Notes: a model not told the origin generated them from the letters alone. A DNA stretch of 64,000 nucleotides from Aureibaculum marinum (GCF_003813905.1 NZ_RPFJ01000017.1:1-64000), one strand, 5' to 3'. Shown: positions 46,831 to 56,596, counted from the first letter of the stretch. Numbers and translations: made by a program.

Positions 46831-47676
46831 ATGCCCAATATAAAAGAATTAGAAGAGTTTGCAACTCAAGTTAGACGAGATATAGTTAGAATGGTACATG
46901 CTGTAAATTCTGGTCACCCAGGAGGTTCATTAGGATGTGTCGAATTTTTTACCGCTCTTTATAAAGATGTAATGTGCTATTCAACAGATTTTAAAATGGA
47001 TGGTAAAGGTGAAGATTTATTCTTTTTATCAAACGGTCACATTTCACCTGTTTATTACAGTGTGTTAGCTAGAAGCGGATTTTTTCCTGTTTCTGAATTG
47101 GCTACTTTTAGATTGATAAATACGCGTTTACAAGGACATCCAACTACACATGAAGGGTTACCTGGTGTCAGAATCGCTTCAGGTTCTTTAGGTCAGGGAA
47201 TGTCAGTTGCAATTGGTGCCGCTCAGGCTAAAAAATTAAATAATGACGATTCTATCGTTTATTCTTTACATGGTGATGGTGAATTGCAAGAGGGGCAAAA
47301 TTGGGAAGCAATAATGTATGCTGCTGGTAAAAATGTTGATAATTTGATTTCTACAATTGATTATAATGGACAGCAGATTGATGGTGCTACTAAAGATGTA
47401 CTGCCTATGGGTGATTTAAAAGCTAAATTTGAGGCTTTTGGATGGGATGTATTAGAAGTTGAAAAAGGAAATGATATTGAAGCTGTAATTGCAGGATTAA
47501 AAGAGGCTAAATCTAGAACAGGAAAAGGAAAACCTGTTTGTATTTTGTTGCATACTGTTATGGGTAATGGTGTTGATTTTATGATGCATACTCATGCTTG
47601 GCATGGAAAAGCACCAAATGATGAACAATTAGCTCTTGCATTAGAGCAAAATCCTGAAACTTTAGGAGATTATTAA
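46831..47676 (+). CDS. Transketolase, N-terminal subunit (split enzyme)
   Basis: The 281-aa protein carries the thiamine-diphosphate-binding half of transketolase: MVHAVNSGHPGGSLGCVEFF, the SNGHISPVYYSVLA segment, ASGSLGQGMSVAIGAA, the cofactor motif HGDGELQEGQNWEA and NYNGQQIDG, ending in HAWHGKAPNDEQ. It needs the C-terminal subunit at 16097-17050. The two are usually adjacent in this family of bacteria; here they lie on opposite strands about 30 kb apart. It is divergent from corA with a 145-bp gap and has no partner genes on its own strand. Confidence 0.93.
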   Translation: MPNIKELEEFATQVRRDIVRMVHAVNSGHPGGSLGCVEFFTALYKDVMCYSTDFKMDGKGEDLFFLSNGHISPVYYSVLARSGFFPVSELATFRLINTRLQGHPTTHEGLPGVRIASGSLGQGMSVAIGAAQAKKLNNDDSIVYSLHGDGELQEGQNWEAIMYAAGKNVDNLISTIDYNGQQIDGATKDVLPMGDLKAKFEAFGWDVLEVEKGNDIEAVIAGLKEAKSRTGKGKPVCILLHTVMGNGVDFMMHTHAWHGKAPNDEQLALALEQNPETLGDY

Positions 47677-47737
47677 AACAAGAGTTTTTAATTAATGCTG
47701 ATATTGTAGAATAAACTTTTTAACAAGTATAATAATT

Positions 47738-48349
47738 CTATTTGTTTTCTATAAAAGTAGGTAGGCTTAATTTAAATTTAACTGCTATTAATCGGATAGT
47801 AATTACTATTAATGAAGTAATTACATAGTTTATATTAATAGTTATATTATAGTTTGATAAAACTAAAAAAGTTATTGCCCCAACTATACAAGCACTTGCA
47901 TAAATTTCTTTGTGAAAAATTATTGGAATTTCGTTACACAATATATCTCTAATTACACCTCCAAAGGTGGCTGAAATTACGCCTAATGCTACAGATATTA
48001 TGGGGTGAAGATTTTGTTGAATTCCAATTTCGGTTCCTATTATTGTAAAAATACCTAATCCAATAGTATCAAATAAAAAAAGAGAAGTACTTAAATAATC
48101 TATTCTTTTTCTAATTAATATGGTAAATATAGTAGCACCAATTATCGCGTAAACATAGTTTAAATCTTGCATCCAACTTACTGGAGTCCTTCCTATAAGT
48201 ACGTCACGCAAAGTACCACCTCCAACTGCAGTAACAAAAGAAATAATAAAAACGCCAAAAGGGTCAAATCTCTTATTAATAGCTGTTAAAGTACCAGAAA
48301 TGGCAAAAGCCATAGTACCTAAAATATCTAAAGTGTAAAATATGGTCAT
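47738..48349 (-). CDS. Trimeric intracellular cation channel (TRIC/UPF0126) family protein
   Basis: The 203-aa protein has about seven helices arranged as two similar halves, each with the UPF0126 motif: ISFVTAVGGGTLRDVLIG and ISATFGGVIRDILCNEIP. The GGGTLRD and GGVIRD loops line the pore in structures of bacterial TRIC homologues, which pass potassium or other monovalent cations. Length is typical. It is followed on the same strand by nothing and preceded by the RDD protein. Confidence 0.88.
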   Translation of the reverse strand: MTIFYTLDILGTMAFAISGTLTAINKRFDPFGVFIISFVTAVGGGTLRDVLIGRTPVSWMQDLNYVYAIIGATIFTILIRKRIDYLSTSLFLFDTIGLGIFTIIGTEIGIQQNLHPIISVALGVISATFGGVIRDILCNEIPIIFHKEIYASACIVGAITFLVLSNYNITININYVITSLIVITIRLIAVKFKLSLPTFIENK

Positions 48350-48401
48350 AAATGTGTTGTAATGTCAATTCCTAATTTCGAATTGTTATTTGAAATTACT
48401 T

Positions 48402-49118
48402 TTATTGTTGTGTATAATAATTATAATCTTTGATTACTTTATCTACAAAATCAATAGGTTTTAAATCTGTTTTAATATCTGTAATGTCAATTATTTTTTG
48501 ATGTAGTTTGTTAATAACACTATGATTTCTTTTTTTAATAGCACTTTTATATAATTCTTTAATAGACTGAATATCTCTGTCAGAAAGCATTGTAACTTGA
48601 GGAAAAGTTGGAGTATAATCTTCTGGAAGGTCAGCTATTAAGGTATCTTCAATAGCAACGTGTTTTTTTTCAGAAATAACAGTGGTAGAGGCTGCAATAT
48701 CTCCTAAACGTTGTCCTTTACCATTCAATAAAATGGTTAATAAAGCAATAGACCCAGTAGCAAGGTCAATGTCAATTAAACGAAGCATCCAGCGTAATAA
48801 ATAACTTCCAAAAGTAGGTTTAGAACCATCAATTTTAACTACACGTATATTATTGACGAATTTTCCTGGGGTTTGCCCATTCATAAGAACTTCAAAAAAT
48901 AAACTATAAAAAAAGATAGGTAATCCCATAATGGTGTATATAAACCAAGATTCCATATTAGCAACAAGACCTATAGCATTTAGTATCCACATCATAATAA
49001 TAGCATAAGCAACTATAATTAGCATATCTAACAAAAAAGAACCAATTCTACTACTAACATTAGCAACATTTTGATTGATACTAACATTTTGAGCGGTTTC
49101 TATTTGAAAATTATCCAT
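48402..49118 (-). CDS. RDD family membrane protein
   Basis: The 238-aa protein begins with a short cytosolic part, then the RDD helices: SSRIGSFLLDMLIIVAYAI with the Arg-Asp pair, the NGQTPGKFVNNIRVVKIDG loop, and RLGDIAASTTVI. The C-terminal tail of about 70 residues is charged and probably cytosolic. RDD proteins are linked to ion or metabolite transport but the mechanism is unclear. It is divergent from the SpoIIM gene, the first gene of the MoxR-type locus, as is usual for this conserved neighbourhood. Confidence 0.85.
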   Translation of the reverse strand: MDNFQIETAQNVSINQNVANVSSRIGSFLLDMLIIVAYAIIMMWILNAIGLVANMESWFIYTIMGLPIFFYSLFFEVLMNGQTPGKFVNNIRVVKIDGSKPTFGSYLLRWMLRLIDIDLATGSIALLTILLNGKGQRLGDIAASTTVISEKKHVAIEDTLIADLPEDYTPTFPQVTMLSDRDIQSIKELYKSAIKKRNHSVINKLHQKIIDITDIKTDLKPIDFVDKVIKDYNYYTQQ

Positions 49119-49241
49119 TTTTACCTTTATTTGTAAGAAATAAATTGAACTTTTTTAACGTAAACGAAAGTATAAAAAAACTATTACTTATTTGTTTAAT
49201 GTATTGAAGAAGTTAAAATTGCTACAACTAAAAAAACTTAA

Positions 49242-50195
49242 ATGCGGGAAGCGGCTTTTGTAAAAAAACACAAAGAGAGATGGCAGTTGTTTGAAAATGT
49301 TCTTTCCAAAAAACAACATATTTCACCCGATAGATTGTCTGACTTGTATATAGAAATAACGGACGATTTAAGTTATGCTAAAACATTTTATCCAAATAGT
49401 AATACTGTAAGGTATTTGAATTCAATTGCTGCTAATGCTCATCAAAAAATTTACAAAACAAAAAAAGAAAGCAAGAATAGGCTTATTTCTTTTTTTAAAA
49501 CTGAATTTCCTCTAGCTTTTTATAAGCATCAAAAACAATTATTAATAGCATTTTTAGTTTTTGTTTTTTTTTCTATAGTTGGGGCTTTTTCAGCAGCTAA
49601 AGATGGTGATTTTCTTAGATTAATATTAGGAGACGCTTATGTAAATATGACGTTAGAAAATATTGCAAAAGGTGACCCCATGGCTGTTTATAAACAAGAA
49701 GGGCAAACAGAAATGTTTGTATCTATTACAATAAATAATATTAGAGTTGCAATGAATGCCTTTTTATTAGGCATGTTATTTTCTGTTGGAACACTCTATA
49801 TTATGATGCGAAATGGCATTATGCTTGGGTCTTTTTTATATTTTTTCTATGATCAAGATTTGCTATGGGAATCTACCAGAACTATATGGATTCACGGTAC
49901 TATAGAAATATCAGTAATTATTATTGCTTCTTGTGCAGGCATGGTTTTAGGTAATGGCTTACTTTTTCCAGGAACTTATACGAGATTAGACTCTTTTAAA
50001 AGAAGTGTAAAAGCCGGTTTAAAAATTATGGTAAGTACTATTCCATTTTTTATTATTGCTGGATTTTTAGAAGGTTTTGTAACTAGACATACAGAAATGC
50101 CTGACTGGTTAGCAATTCTTATTATCGCAGCTTCATTGTATACCATTATTTATTATTACATTATTTATCCTATTAAATTAACCAAACAAAATTAG
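49242..50195 (+). CDS. Stage II sporulation protein M-like membrane protein
   Basis: The 317-aa protein has an N-terminal helical cytosolic region (REAAFVKKHKERWQLFENVL) and five to six helices with the SpoIIM/DUF95 motifs NNIRVAMNAFLLGMLFSVG, GSFLYFFY, WIHGTIEISVIIIASCAG and the LGNGLLFPGTY loop. Outside sporulating bacteria the function is unknown. It is the first gene of an operon (next start four bases after its stop) with further membrane proteins and a MoxR ATPase, suggesting assembly or remodelling of an envelope complex. Confidence 0.88.
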   Translation: MREAAFVKKHKERWQLFENVLSKKQHISPDRLSDLYIEITDDLSYAKTFYPNSNTVRYLNSIAANAHQKIYKTKKESKNRLISFFKTEFPLAFYKHQKQLLIAFLVFVFFSIVGAFSAAKDGDFLRLILGDAYVNMTLENIAKGDPMAVYKQEGQTEMFVSITINNIRVAMNAFLLGMLFSVGTLYIMMRNGIMLGSFLYFFYDQDLLWESTRTIWIHGTIEISVIIIASCAGMVLGNGLLFPGTYTRLDSFKRSVKAGLKIMVSTIPFFIIAGFLEGFVTRHTEMPDWLAILIIAASLYTIIYYYIIYPIKLTKQN

Positions 50196-50199
50196 CAAT

Positions 50200-51090
50200 A
50201 TGCAAAATTATAATTTTATTGAATTTAAAAAAGAAAGAGATTTAGGTGCTATAATTAATGATACCTTTAAGTTTATTAGAGAAAACTGGAAACCTTATTT
50301 TGGGGCTATTATAAAAATTGCTGGTCCATTTATTTTAATAGGTTCTATTTTAATGGTACTTTTTTTTAGTTATTATCTTGGAGTTGTTGGTGAGGTTGCT
50401 GGGATGAATCAAAGTTCTAATCCTGATGATGTTTTTGGTTTAATAGGACCTATGTTTGGTTGGATAGGACTATTAGCAATTGTTTTAATTTTAGTATTTA
50501 TCATTGTTTCATTAACTTCTTTATTTTATATAAAATCTTATATTTCAAATGATGGAAATGTAAATTTTGATGATGTGAAAAGTAATACGTTTCAAAATAT
50601 TTGGAAATATTTGGGCTTAGGTATTCTTGTTGCTTTAATGATTGGTTTTGGATTGATTTTATGTTACTTACCAGGAATTTATTTATGGGTAGTTTTGTCG
50701 TTATCAACTTCTATAATGGTGTTTGAAAATAAAAGTGTTGGAGATTCAATATCTCATAGTTTTACACTAATTAAAGGGCAGTGGTGGAATACTTTTGGAG
50801 TGCTATTAGTTATTGGTATTTTAGTTAATATTTTGGGTTATGCTTTTTCTGTGCCAGCTCTATTATATCAATTAATTGGGCAAGGTACAATGCTTGGAAG
50901 TGATGATCCAACAGAAGTATTTAATATTTTTAAAGATCCAATATATATTGGGTTAAATGTACTATCTTATATTGGTAAATTTGTATTGTCTTCAATAACA
51001 CTAATTTCAGCAGTTTTTATTTATTATGATTTAAACGAACAAAAAAATTTAACAGGAACTATTGAAAAAATTGATAGTTTAGGTCAATAA
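50200..51090 (+). CDS. Hypothetical six-helix membrane protein
   Basis: The 296-aa protein begins FIEFKKERDLGAIINDTFKF and has about six helices, with FGLIGPMFGWIGLLA and LGILVALMIGFGLILCYLPG as typical segments and SHSFTLIKGQWWNTFGVLL between helices. The layout resembles DUF4013 / glycerophosphodiester-phosphodiesterase membrane-domain proteins; I cannot choose. It lies between SpoIIM-like and DUF4129 genes with gaps of four bases on both sides, so it belongs to one transcript with them. Confidence 0.7.
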   Translation: MQNYNFIEFKKERDLGAIINDTFKFIRENWKPYFGAIIKIAGPFILIGSILMVLFFSYYLGVVGEVAGMNQSSNPDDVFGLIGPMFGWIGLLAIVLILVFIIVSLTSLFYIKSYISNDGNVNFDDVKSNTFQNIWKYLGLGILVALMIGFGLILCYLPGIYLWVVLSLSTSIMVFENKSVGDSISHSFTLIKGQWWNTFGVLLVIGILVNILGYAFSVPALLYQLIGQGTMLGSDDPTEVFNIFKDPIYIGLNVLSYIGKFVLSSITLISAVFIYYDLNEQKNLTGTIEKIDSLGQ

Positions 51091-51094
51091 TCAA

Positions 51095-51820
51095 TTGAAA
51101 CAAATTTTATTTTACATACTCGTTTTTTTTACTTTATATAGTAATGCTCAACAAGACTCTCTTAAGGTTAAGATAGATCGTGAATATATTGAGTTAAAAA
51201 AAATTGATGTTGATAATCTTGAGGAGTATAGATCTGATAAAGATTTTAATTATGAAATTGAGAAAAAAGAACCTTCATTATTACAACAAGCCTTTGAATG
51301 GTTGTACAGAGTATTTTTAAATTTTTTGCGATGGATATTTGGCAATAAAGCAGCAACAGGTATTATGTCTTTTATAGTAAGGTTAATTCCTTACATTATT
51401 GTTGGTCTTATTTTATTTTTATTGATAAAGTTTTTTCTTAAAGTAAATGCCAATGCCATTGTTTCGGGTAAAACTAACACATCAACAGTGCTAATAACTG
51501 AAGATGAAGAGTTGATTAAAAGTGAAGATTTGCCAACATTGCTTAATAATGCAATTACTCAAAAAAATTACCGACTGGCTGTTAGATATTATTACTTATT
51601 GATATTACAAAAATTATCAAACTCAGAAATTATTGATTTGCAGCAGCAAAAAACAAATGAAGATTATATAAAAGAAATAAAATCAGAAATATTAAAAAAG
51701 AAATTTGCTTCTAGTACTTATCTTTATGATTTCGTTTGGTATGGAAATTTCGAATTAAAGGAAAGCGAATTTTTAAAAGCAGAAAATCAATTTAATGAAC
51801 TTACAAAATTGATTAAATAA
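51095..51820 (+). CDS. DUF4129 domain-containing protein (TTG start)
   Basis: The 241-aa protein starts at a TTG four bases after the previous stop, giving a signal peptide KQILFYILVFFTLYSNA. A single helix near residues 90-110 (FIVRLIPYIIVGLILFLLIKF) is followed by the DUF4129 domain (about 150-235) with RLAVRYYYLLILQKLS and the YDFVWYGNFELKESEF motif. DUF4129 is found in transglutaminase-like envelope proteins and in MoxR/DUF58 loci. Here it sits in that type of operon, directly upstream of DUF4350. Confidence 0.82.
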   Translation: MKQILFYILVFFTLYSNAQQDSLKVKIDREYIELKKIDVDNLEEYRSDKDFNYEIEKKEPSLLQQAFEWLYRVFLNFLRWIFGNKAATGIMSFIVRLIPYIIVGLILFLLIKFFLKVNANAIVSGKTNTSTVLITEDEELIKSEDLPTLLNNAITQKNYRLAVRYYYLLILQKLSNSEIIDLQQQKTNEDYIKEIKSEILKKKFASSTYLYDFVWYGNFELKESEFLKAENQFNELTKLIK

Positions 51821-51821
51821 T

Positions 51822-53015
51822 TTGAGCAAAAGATCTAAAATATTATTAGTTGCTGCTATAGTTGTGTTTGTGGCATATGTATATGTAGAAAGTGTAAAAC
51901 CTAAACCTATAAATTGGTTTCCTACATATGCCGCAAAACACAAATTGCCTTATGGAACTTATGTTATACGTAATGAATTAGAAAATATTTTTAGCGATAC
52001 AGACATTCAAGATATTAATATTCCTCCATATACTTTTTTACAAGACACCACTAAAACAGGAACCTATATTTTTATTGATGATGGACTTAATTTTGGAGAA
52101 GATGAATTTAATAAATTGTTGGAATTTGTAAACAAGGGGAATGATGTGTTCATTTCCACTCACGGAATTAATATAGATACTTTGAATCTTAAAACGGATG
52201 TAATTTCATCTGCAGCATTTCAACAAAATGTATTTTTTAAATTTTATAATAAAAGCTTAAGTACAAAAGAGTTTTATTTTGATAGAGGTTTTTACAATAC
52301 AAAATTTAGTAAAATAGACACTTTAAACACTGTTGCTTTAGGTATTACAGGTTATTTAAATGAGAAAGAACAACGAGTTTCTGAAGGTATAAATTTTGTA
52401 AAACAACCTTATGGAAAAGGGAATTTTTATTTACATACTTTTCCTGAAGCATTTACAAATTATTTTATTTTAAAATCACCCAATCAGCAATATACTGCCG
52501 CTGTATTATCTTATTTAGACGATTCAAAACCAATATTTTGGGATGCTTATTATAAAACAGGTAAAAGTAAAATAACCTCACCAATGCAATATGTGTTAAG
52601 TTCAAATAGTTTAAAATGGGCATATTATACAGCACTAATTGGTGTTTTATTTTTTATAGTTTTTGAAGGGAAACGAAAGCAACGATACATTCCAATTATT
52701 ACGCCTCTAAAAAATCAAACTTTAGCTTTTACACGTACTATTGCTAATATGTATTACGAAAAATCGGAACATAAAAGTATTGCAGAACATAAAATAACCT
52801 ATTTGTTAGAGTATATTCGTACTAAATTAAATGTGCCTACGGTTACAGTTAATGATAATTTTTATACCTATGTAGCTTCTAGAAGTGGTCATAGCATAGA
52901 AGAAGTAAAAAAGCTATTTGCATATATTAATACTATTCATCAAAAGAATACTATTACTAAAGAAGAATTGATACAGCTAAATGCTGCCATTGAAAAATTT
53001 AAAAATCCTGTATAA
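51822..53015 (+). CDS. DUF4350 domain-containing membrane protein (TTG start)
   Basis: Translation likely starts at TTG 51822, one base after the DUF4129 stop. The 397-aa protein has an N-terminal helix (ILLVAAIVVFVAYVYVESV), an extracytosolic alpha/beta DUF4350 domain (about 30-250) with the PYGTYVIRNELENIFS opening and GKGNFYLHTFPEAFTNY, a second helix (about 267-285) and a cytosolic helical tail with HKITYLLEYIRTKL. The function is unknown, but the family nearly always accompanies MoxR and DUF4129 genes. Confidence 0.82.
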   Translation: MSKRSKILLVAAIVVFVAYVYVESVKPKPINWFPTYAAKHKLPYGTYVIRNELENIFSDTDIQDINIPPYTFLQDTTKTGTYIFIDDGLNFGEDEFNKLLEFVNKGNDVFISTHGINIDTLNLKTDVISSAAFQQNVFFKFYNKSLSTKEFYFDRGFYNTKFSKIDTLNTVALGITGYLNEKEQRVSEGINFVKQPYGKGNFYLHTFPEAFTNYFILKSPNQQYTAAVLSYLDDSKPIFWDAYYKTGKSKITSPMQYVLSSNSLKWAYYTALIGVLFFIVFEGKRKQRYIPIITPLKNQTLAFTRTIANMYYEKSEHKSIAEHKITYLLEYIRTKLNVPTVTVNDNFYTYVASRSGHSIEEVKKLFAYINTIHQKNTITKEELIQLNAAIEKFKNPV

Positions 53016-53017
53016 AC

Positions 53018-54022
53018 ATGGAAAATACTGAGCAAAATCCTCAAGAAGAAGGATTACAATTTAATAGTAGAATAGATTTAAGTAAGTTAAAATTTGCTGT
53101 TGAACAGATAAAAGAACAACTACATCAAGTAATTATAGGGCAAGAAGAATTTATGGAGTTACTTTTAGTGGCTCTTTTGGCAGATGGACATGTACTAATA
53201 GAAGGTGTTCCTGGGGTGGCTAAAACGATAACAGCTAAATTATTATCCAAAACAATTAATACAGGTTTTAATAGAATTCAATTTACACCTGATTTAATGC
53301 CTTCTGATGTATTAGGAACATCTGTATTAAATATGAAAACTTCAGATTTTGAATTTAAAAAAGGACCTATTTTTTCAAATTTAGTATTAATTGATGAAAT
53401 TAATCGTGCTCCAGCAAAAACACAAGCGGCTTTATTTGAAGTGATGGAAGAACGTCAAATTACTATTGATGGTTCAAAATATATGTTACCACCTCCTTTT
53501 ATGGTTTTGGCAACTCAAAATCCTATTGAACAAGAAGGAACTTATGCTTTACCTGAAGCCCAATTAGATCGTTTTTTATTTAAAATTAATGTAGGCTATC
53601 CTAATTTGGATGAAGAAGTGCTAATTCTTAAATCTCATAATGATAGAAAAGGAGCTTTACCACAAACCATGATTAAATCGGTTTTATCAGAAAAAGATTT
53701 AGCTGAATATAGAAGTAAAATTTATGAAATTTTAGTTGAGCAAAAAATAATAAAATATATTGCCGAAATTATAATTAAAACTAGAAATCATCCACATTTA
53801 TATTTAGGTGGCTCACCAAGAGCAAGCATTGCTGTTTTAATGGCAGCTAAGGGTTTTGCAGCTATTCAAGGGCGTGACTTTGTAATTCCTGAAGATGTGA
53901 AAAAAGCTATGATTCCTGTTTTAAGACACCGAATAATTTTAACTCCAGAGCGTGAAATGGAAGGAATGACTACTGACAAGGTAATAGAAATGATAATTCA
54001 ATCTGTTGAAGTTCCAAGATAA
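53018..54022 (+). CDS. MoxR family AAA+ ATPase
   Basis: The 334-aa protein has the MoxR core: GHVLIEGVPGVAKTITAK (Walker A about 60-70), LVLIDEINRAPAKTQAALFEVMEERQ (Walker B), and VLATQNPIEQEGTYALPEAQLDRF (sensor 1 region). The C-terminal lid contains YLGGSPRASIAVLMAAKG. MoxR ATPases act as chaperones for assembling or activating complexes, usually with a DUF58/VWA partner. No DUF58 gene follows; hisA starts 18 bases later. It is the last member of the SpoIIM-DUF4129-DUF4350 run. Confidence 0.93.
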   Translation: MENTEQNPQEEGLQFNSRIDLSKLKFAVEQIKEQLHQVIIGQEEFMELLLVALLADGHVLIEGVPGVAKTITAKLLSKTINTGFNRIQFTPDLMPSDVLGTSVLNMKTSDFEFKKGPIFSNLVLIDEINRAPAKTQAALFEVMEERQITIDGSKYMLPPPFMVLATQNPIEQEGTYALPEAQLDRFLFKINVGYPNLDEEVLILKSHNDRKGALPQTMIKSVLSEKDLAEYRSKIYEILVEQKIIKYIAEIIIKTRNHPHLYLGGSPRASIAVLMAAKGFAAIQGRDFVIPEDVKKAMIPVLRHRIILTPEREMEGMTTDKVIEMIIQSVEVPR

Positions 54023-54040
54023 CTTTTAATATAACTTTAA

Positions 54041-54769
54041 ATGAGAATAATACCAGCCATAGATATTATAGAAGGGAAATGTGTACGTTTGTCAAAAGGT
54101 GATTATACTACTAAAAAAGTGTATAGTGAGAGTCCGCTAGAAGTCGCAAAACAATTTGAAGCTCATGGTATAGAATATTTACATTTAGTAGATTTGGATG
54201 GAGCTAAGGCAAGTTGCATTGTGAATTATAAAGTATTAGAACAAATAGCATCTAAAACAACTTTAAAAATTGATTTTGGAGGTGGTTTAAAATCAGATAA
54301 GGATTTGAGAATCGCTTTTGAAAGTGGGGCTAATCAAATTACAGGAGGTAGTATTGCTGTAAAAAAACCTGAGGTTTTTAGAACATGGATTCATAAATAT
54401 GGTGAAGATAAAATCATTTTAGGAGCTGATGCCTTGGGTGAAAAAATAGCCATTAGCGGATGGTTAGAAGAATCTGATGAAGATTTAATTCCTTTTATTC
54501 AAGAATATCAAAAAGAAGGAATTAAATATGTAATTTGTACAGACATTAGTAAAGACGGCATGTTACAAGGGCCTTCATTTGAGTTGTATCAAAGAATATT
54601 AACTGATACACCAACTATTAAATTAATTGCATCTGGAGGAATTTCTACTTTTAAAGAATTACCTAAGCTTGCTCAATTAGGTTGTGAAGGTGCAATTTTA
54701 GGAAAAGCAATTTATGAGAATAGAATTAGTTTAAAACAACTAGAAACATATATTTTATCTAAAGAGTAA
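54041..54769 (+). CDS. hisA: HisA: ProFAR isomerase
   Basis: The 242-aa TIM barrel starts [22 protein letters not shown], with the catalytic Asp at residue 8, and has the second Asp in [13 protein letters not shown]. The phosphate loops [11 protein letters not shown] and ASGGIS are present. HisA isomerises the aminoaldose ProFAR to PRFAR in histidine synthesis. It lies 18 bases from moxR and 29 bases from hisF. The genes that precede hisA in a normal his operon (hisG, D, C, B, H) are absent upstream. Confidence 0.97.
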   Translation: MRIIPAIDIIEGKCVRLSKGDYTTKKVYSESPLEVAKQFEAHGIEYLHLVDLDGAKASCIVNYKVLEQIASKTTLKIDFGGGLKSDKDLRIAFESGANQITGGSIAVKKPEVFRTWIHKYGEDKIILGADALGEKIAISGWLEESDEDLIPFIQEYQKEGIKYVICTDISKDGMLQGPSFELYQRILTDTPTIKLIASGGISTFKELPKLAQLGCEGAILGKAIYENRISLKQLETYILSKE

Positions 54770-54798
54770 GAGAATATATTAGTTATGAAATACAAATC

Positions 54799-55554
54799 AT
54801 GTTAACAAAAAGAATAATACCTTGTTTAGATATTAAAAACGGAAGAACCGTTAAAGGTGTAAATTTTATAGATTTAAGAGATGCAGGAGATCCTGTTGAA
54901 TTGGCGGCTTTGTACGCCAAAAATGGAGCCGATGAATTGGTGTTTTTAGACATTTCAGCTACTGAAGAGCGTAGAAAAACCTTAGCAGATTTAGTGTTAC
55001 ATGTTTCTGAAAAAGTAAATATACCTTTTACCGTTGGCGGGGGAATTTCATCCGTTGAAGATGTTGATATTTTATTAAAATGTGGAGCTGATAAAGTTTC
55101 TATTAATTCATCAGCTGTAAAAAATCCAGAGTTAATAAATAAATTGTCCGCTAAGTTTGGTAGTCAATGTGTTGTAGTTGCAATAGATGCTAAACAAATA
55201 GATGGAAATTGGAAAGTACATTTGGTTGGAGGTAAAGTACCAACAGAGTTAGATTTGTTTGAATGGGCTAAAGAAGTAGAAAAACGAGGAGCAGGTGAAA
55301 TTTTATTTACCTCAATGGATCATGATGGCACAAAAAATGGTTTTGCCAATAAAGCCTTGGCTAAATTATCTACCGAATTAAATATTCCTATAATTGCTTC
55401 AGGTGGAGCAGGGAATAATCAACATTTTATTGATACTTTTGTAGAAGGAAAATCTGATGCTGCATTAGCAGCAAGTGTTTTCCATTTTAAAGAAATAGAA
55501 ATTAACGATTTAAAAGCAGAATTGAAAGCACATGACATTCCTGTGAGATTGTAA
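54799..55554 (+). CDS. hisF: HisF: imidazole glycerol-phosphate synthase, cyclase subunit
   Basis: The 251-aa TIM barrel begins [21 protein letters not shown], with catalytic Asp residue 11, and the second catalytic Asp in [28 protein letters not shown] and IASGGAGN bind phosphate. It uses ammonia from the HisH glutaminase to close the imidazole ring; hisH is not in the window. The gene follows hisA and precedes hisIE with an 11-base gap. Confidence 0.97.
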   Translation: MLTKRIIPCLDIKNGRTVKGVNFIDLRDAGDPVELAALYAKNGADELVFLDISATEERRKTLADLVLHVSEKVNIPFTVGGGISSVEDVDILLKCGADKVSINSSAVKNPELINKLSAKFGSQCVVVAIDAKQIDGNWKVHLVGGKVPTELDLFEWAKEVEKRGAGEILFTSMDHDGTKNGFANKALAKLSTELNIPIIASGGAGNNQHFIDTFVEGKSDAALAASVFHFKEIEINDLKAELKAHDIPVRL

Positions 55555-55565
55555 TTTATAAAAAA

Positions 55566-56162
55566 ATGAAGATAGATTTTAATAAAAATACTGACGGATT
55601 AGTACCCGCCATAATTCAAGATGTTAATACTAAAAATGTATTAATGTTAGGGTATATGAATGAAGAAGCCTATAAGCAAACTGTTGATACAAAAAAAGTT
55701 ACTTTTTTTAGTAGAACAAAAAGTAGATTGTGGACTAAAGGTGAAGAAAGTGGTAATTTTCTAAATTTAATAGATATTAAAGTTGATTGTGATAATGATA
55801 CTTTATTAGTAAGCGTAAAACCTGTTGGCCCAACTTGTCATAAAGGAACTGATACCTGTTGGGGAGAAAAAAACACAAGTAATTTTGGATTTTTATCTCA
55901 ATTGGAAGAAATTATTAAAGATCGCAAAGAAAACGCAGACAGTAAAAATAGTTATGTGGCTTCACTTTTTGAGAAAGGGATTAATAAAATTGCCCAAAAA
56001 GTAGGAGAGGAGGCTGTAGAAACAGTTATAGAGGCAAAAGACAATGATGATAATCTCTTTTTAAACGAATCAGCCGATTTACTTTTTCATTACCTAATTT
56101 TGTTAAAGGCGAAAGGGTTTTCGTTGTCAGACATTGCTAATGTTTTAGAAAAAAGACACTAA
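55566..56162 (+). CDS. hisIE: HisIE: phosphoribosyl-AMP cyclohydrolase / phosphoribosyl-ATP pyrophosphohydrolase
   Basis: The 198-aa protein is a fusion. The HisI part (about 1-110) has VNTKNVLMLGYMNEEAYKQT, SRTKSRLWTKGEESGN, the zinc-binding DCDNDTLL and GPTCHKGTDTCW. The HisE part (about 112-198) has the helical KIAQKVGEEAVETVIEAKD and NESADLLFHYLILL motifs. It carries out steps two and three of histidine synthesis. Its last four bases overlap the end of the convergent membrane-protein gene. Confidence 0.96.
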   Translation: MKIDFNKNTDGLVPAIIQDVNTKNVLMLGYMNEEAYKQTVDTKKVTFFSRTKSRLWTKGEESGNFLNLIDIKVDCDNDTLLVSVKPVGPTCHKGTDTCWGEKNTSNFGFLSQLEEIIKDRKENADSKNSYVASLFEKGINKIAQKVGEEAVETVIEAKDNDDNLFLNESADLLFHYLILLKAKGFSLSDIANVLEKRH

Positions 56163-56596
56163 GTCAACCATTTTTTAGCAATTCCTTTTTTAGAAAACCA
56201 AAGCAATATAATACCACCAGTTAATATCATAATAGGCATTATAATTGCTCCAGGACCGTAGACTTCAATAGCATTAGTTACAAAGAAGTTGTAGGTCATT
56301 TGAAATATGATACCAATTAATGATAATAAGAAAATGGGTTTTGCCCATTTTTTTCTTAAAAGTAATGCTATGGCTCCTAGTAATCCTCCAAATACTGCAA
56401 TAGCAAAGGCTGCAATAACCCATGAAGGGGTGTTTTCTATCATAACTAATTGCTCTTGATTATAAAGAGATTTAAAACTTTCAGTTTTGTAGGCCTGTTG
56501 TAAGTATTGATATACTCCCATTCCATTCCAAATAAGTGCAATTACACTTATTATCCAAAACCATATTGGCGGTCTGTTTGTTGTTGATTTTGTCAT
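56159..56596 (-). CDS. Hypothetical four-helix membrane protein
   Basis: The 145-aa protein has four helices, the first being PPIWFWIISVIALIWNGMGV and the last GAIIMPIMILTGGIILLWF, with a loop of about 25 residues between the first two. It resembles small membrane proteins often labelled sugar transporter in Flavobacteriaceae without evidence. I cannot assign a function. It is convergent with hisIE and divergent from the DUF2461 gene. Confidence 0.65.
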   Translation of the reverse strand: MTKSTTNRPPIWFWIISVIALIWNGMGVYQYLQQAYKTESFKSLYNQEQLVMIENTPSWVIAAFAIAVFGGLLGAIALLLRKKWAKPIFLLSLIGIIFQMTYNFFVTNAIEVYGPGAIIMPIMILTGGIILLWFSKKGIAKKWLT

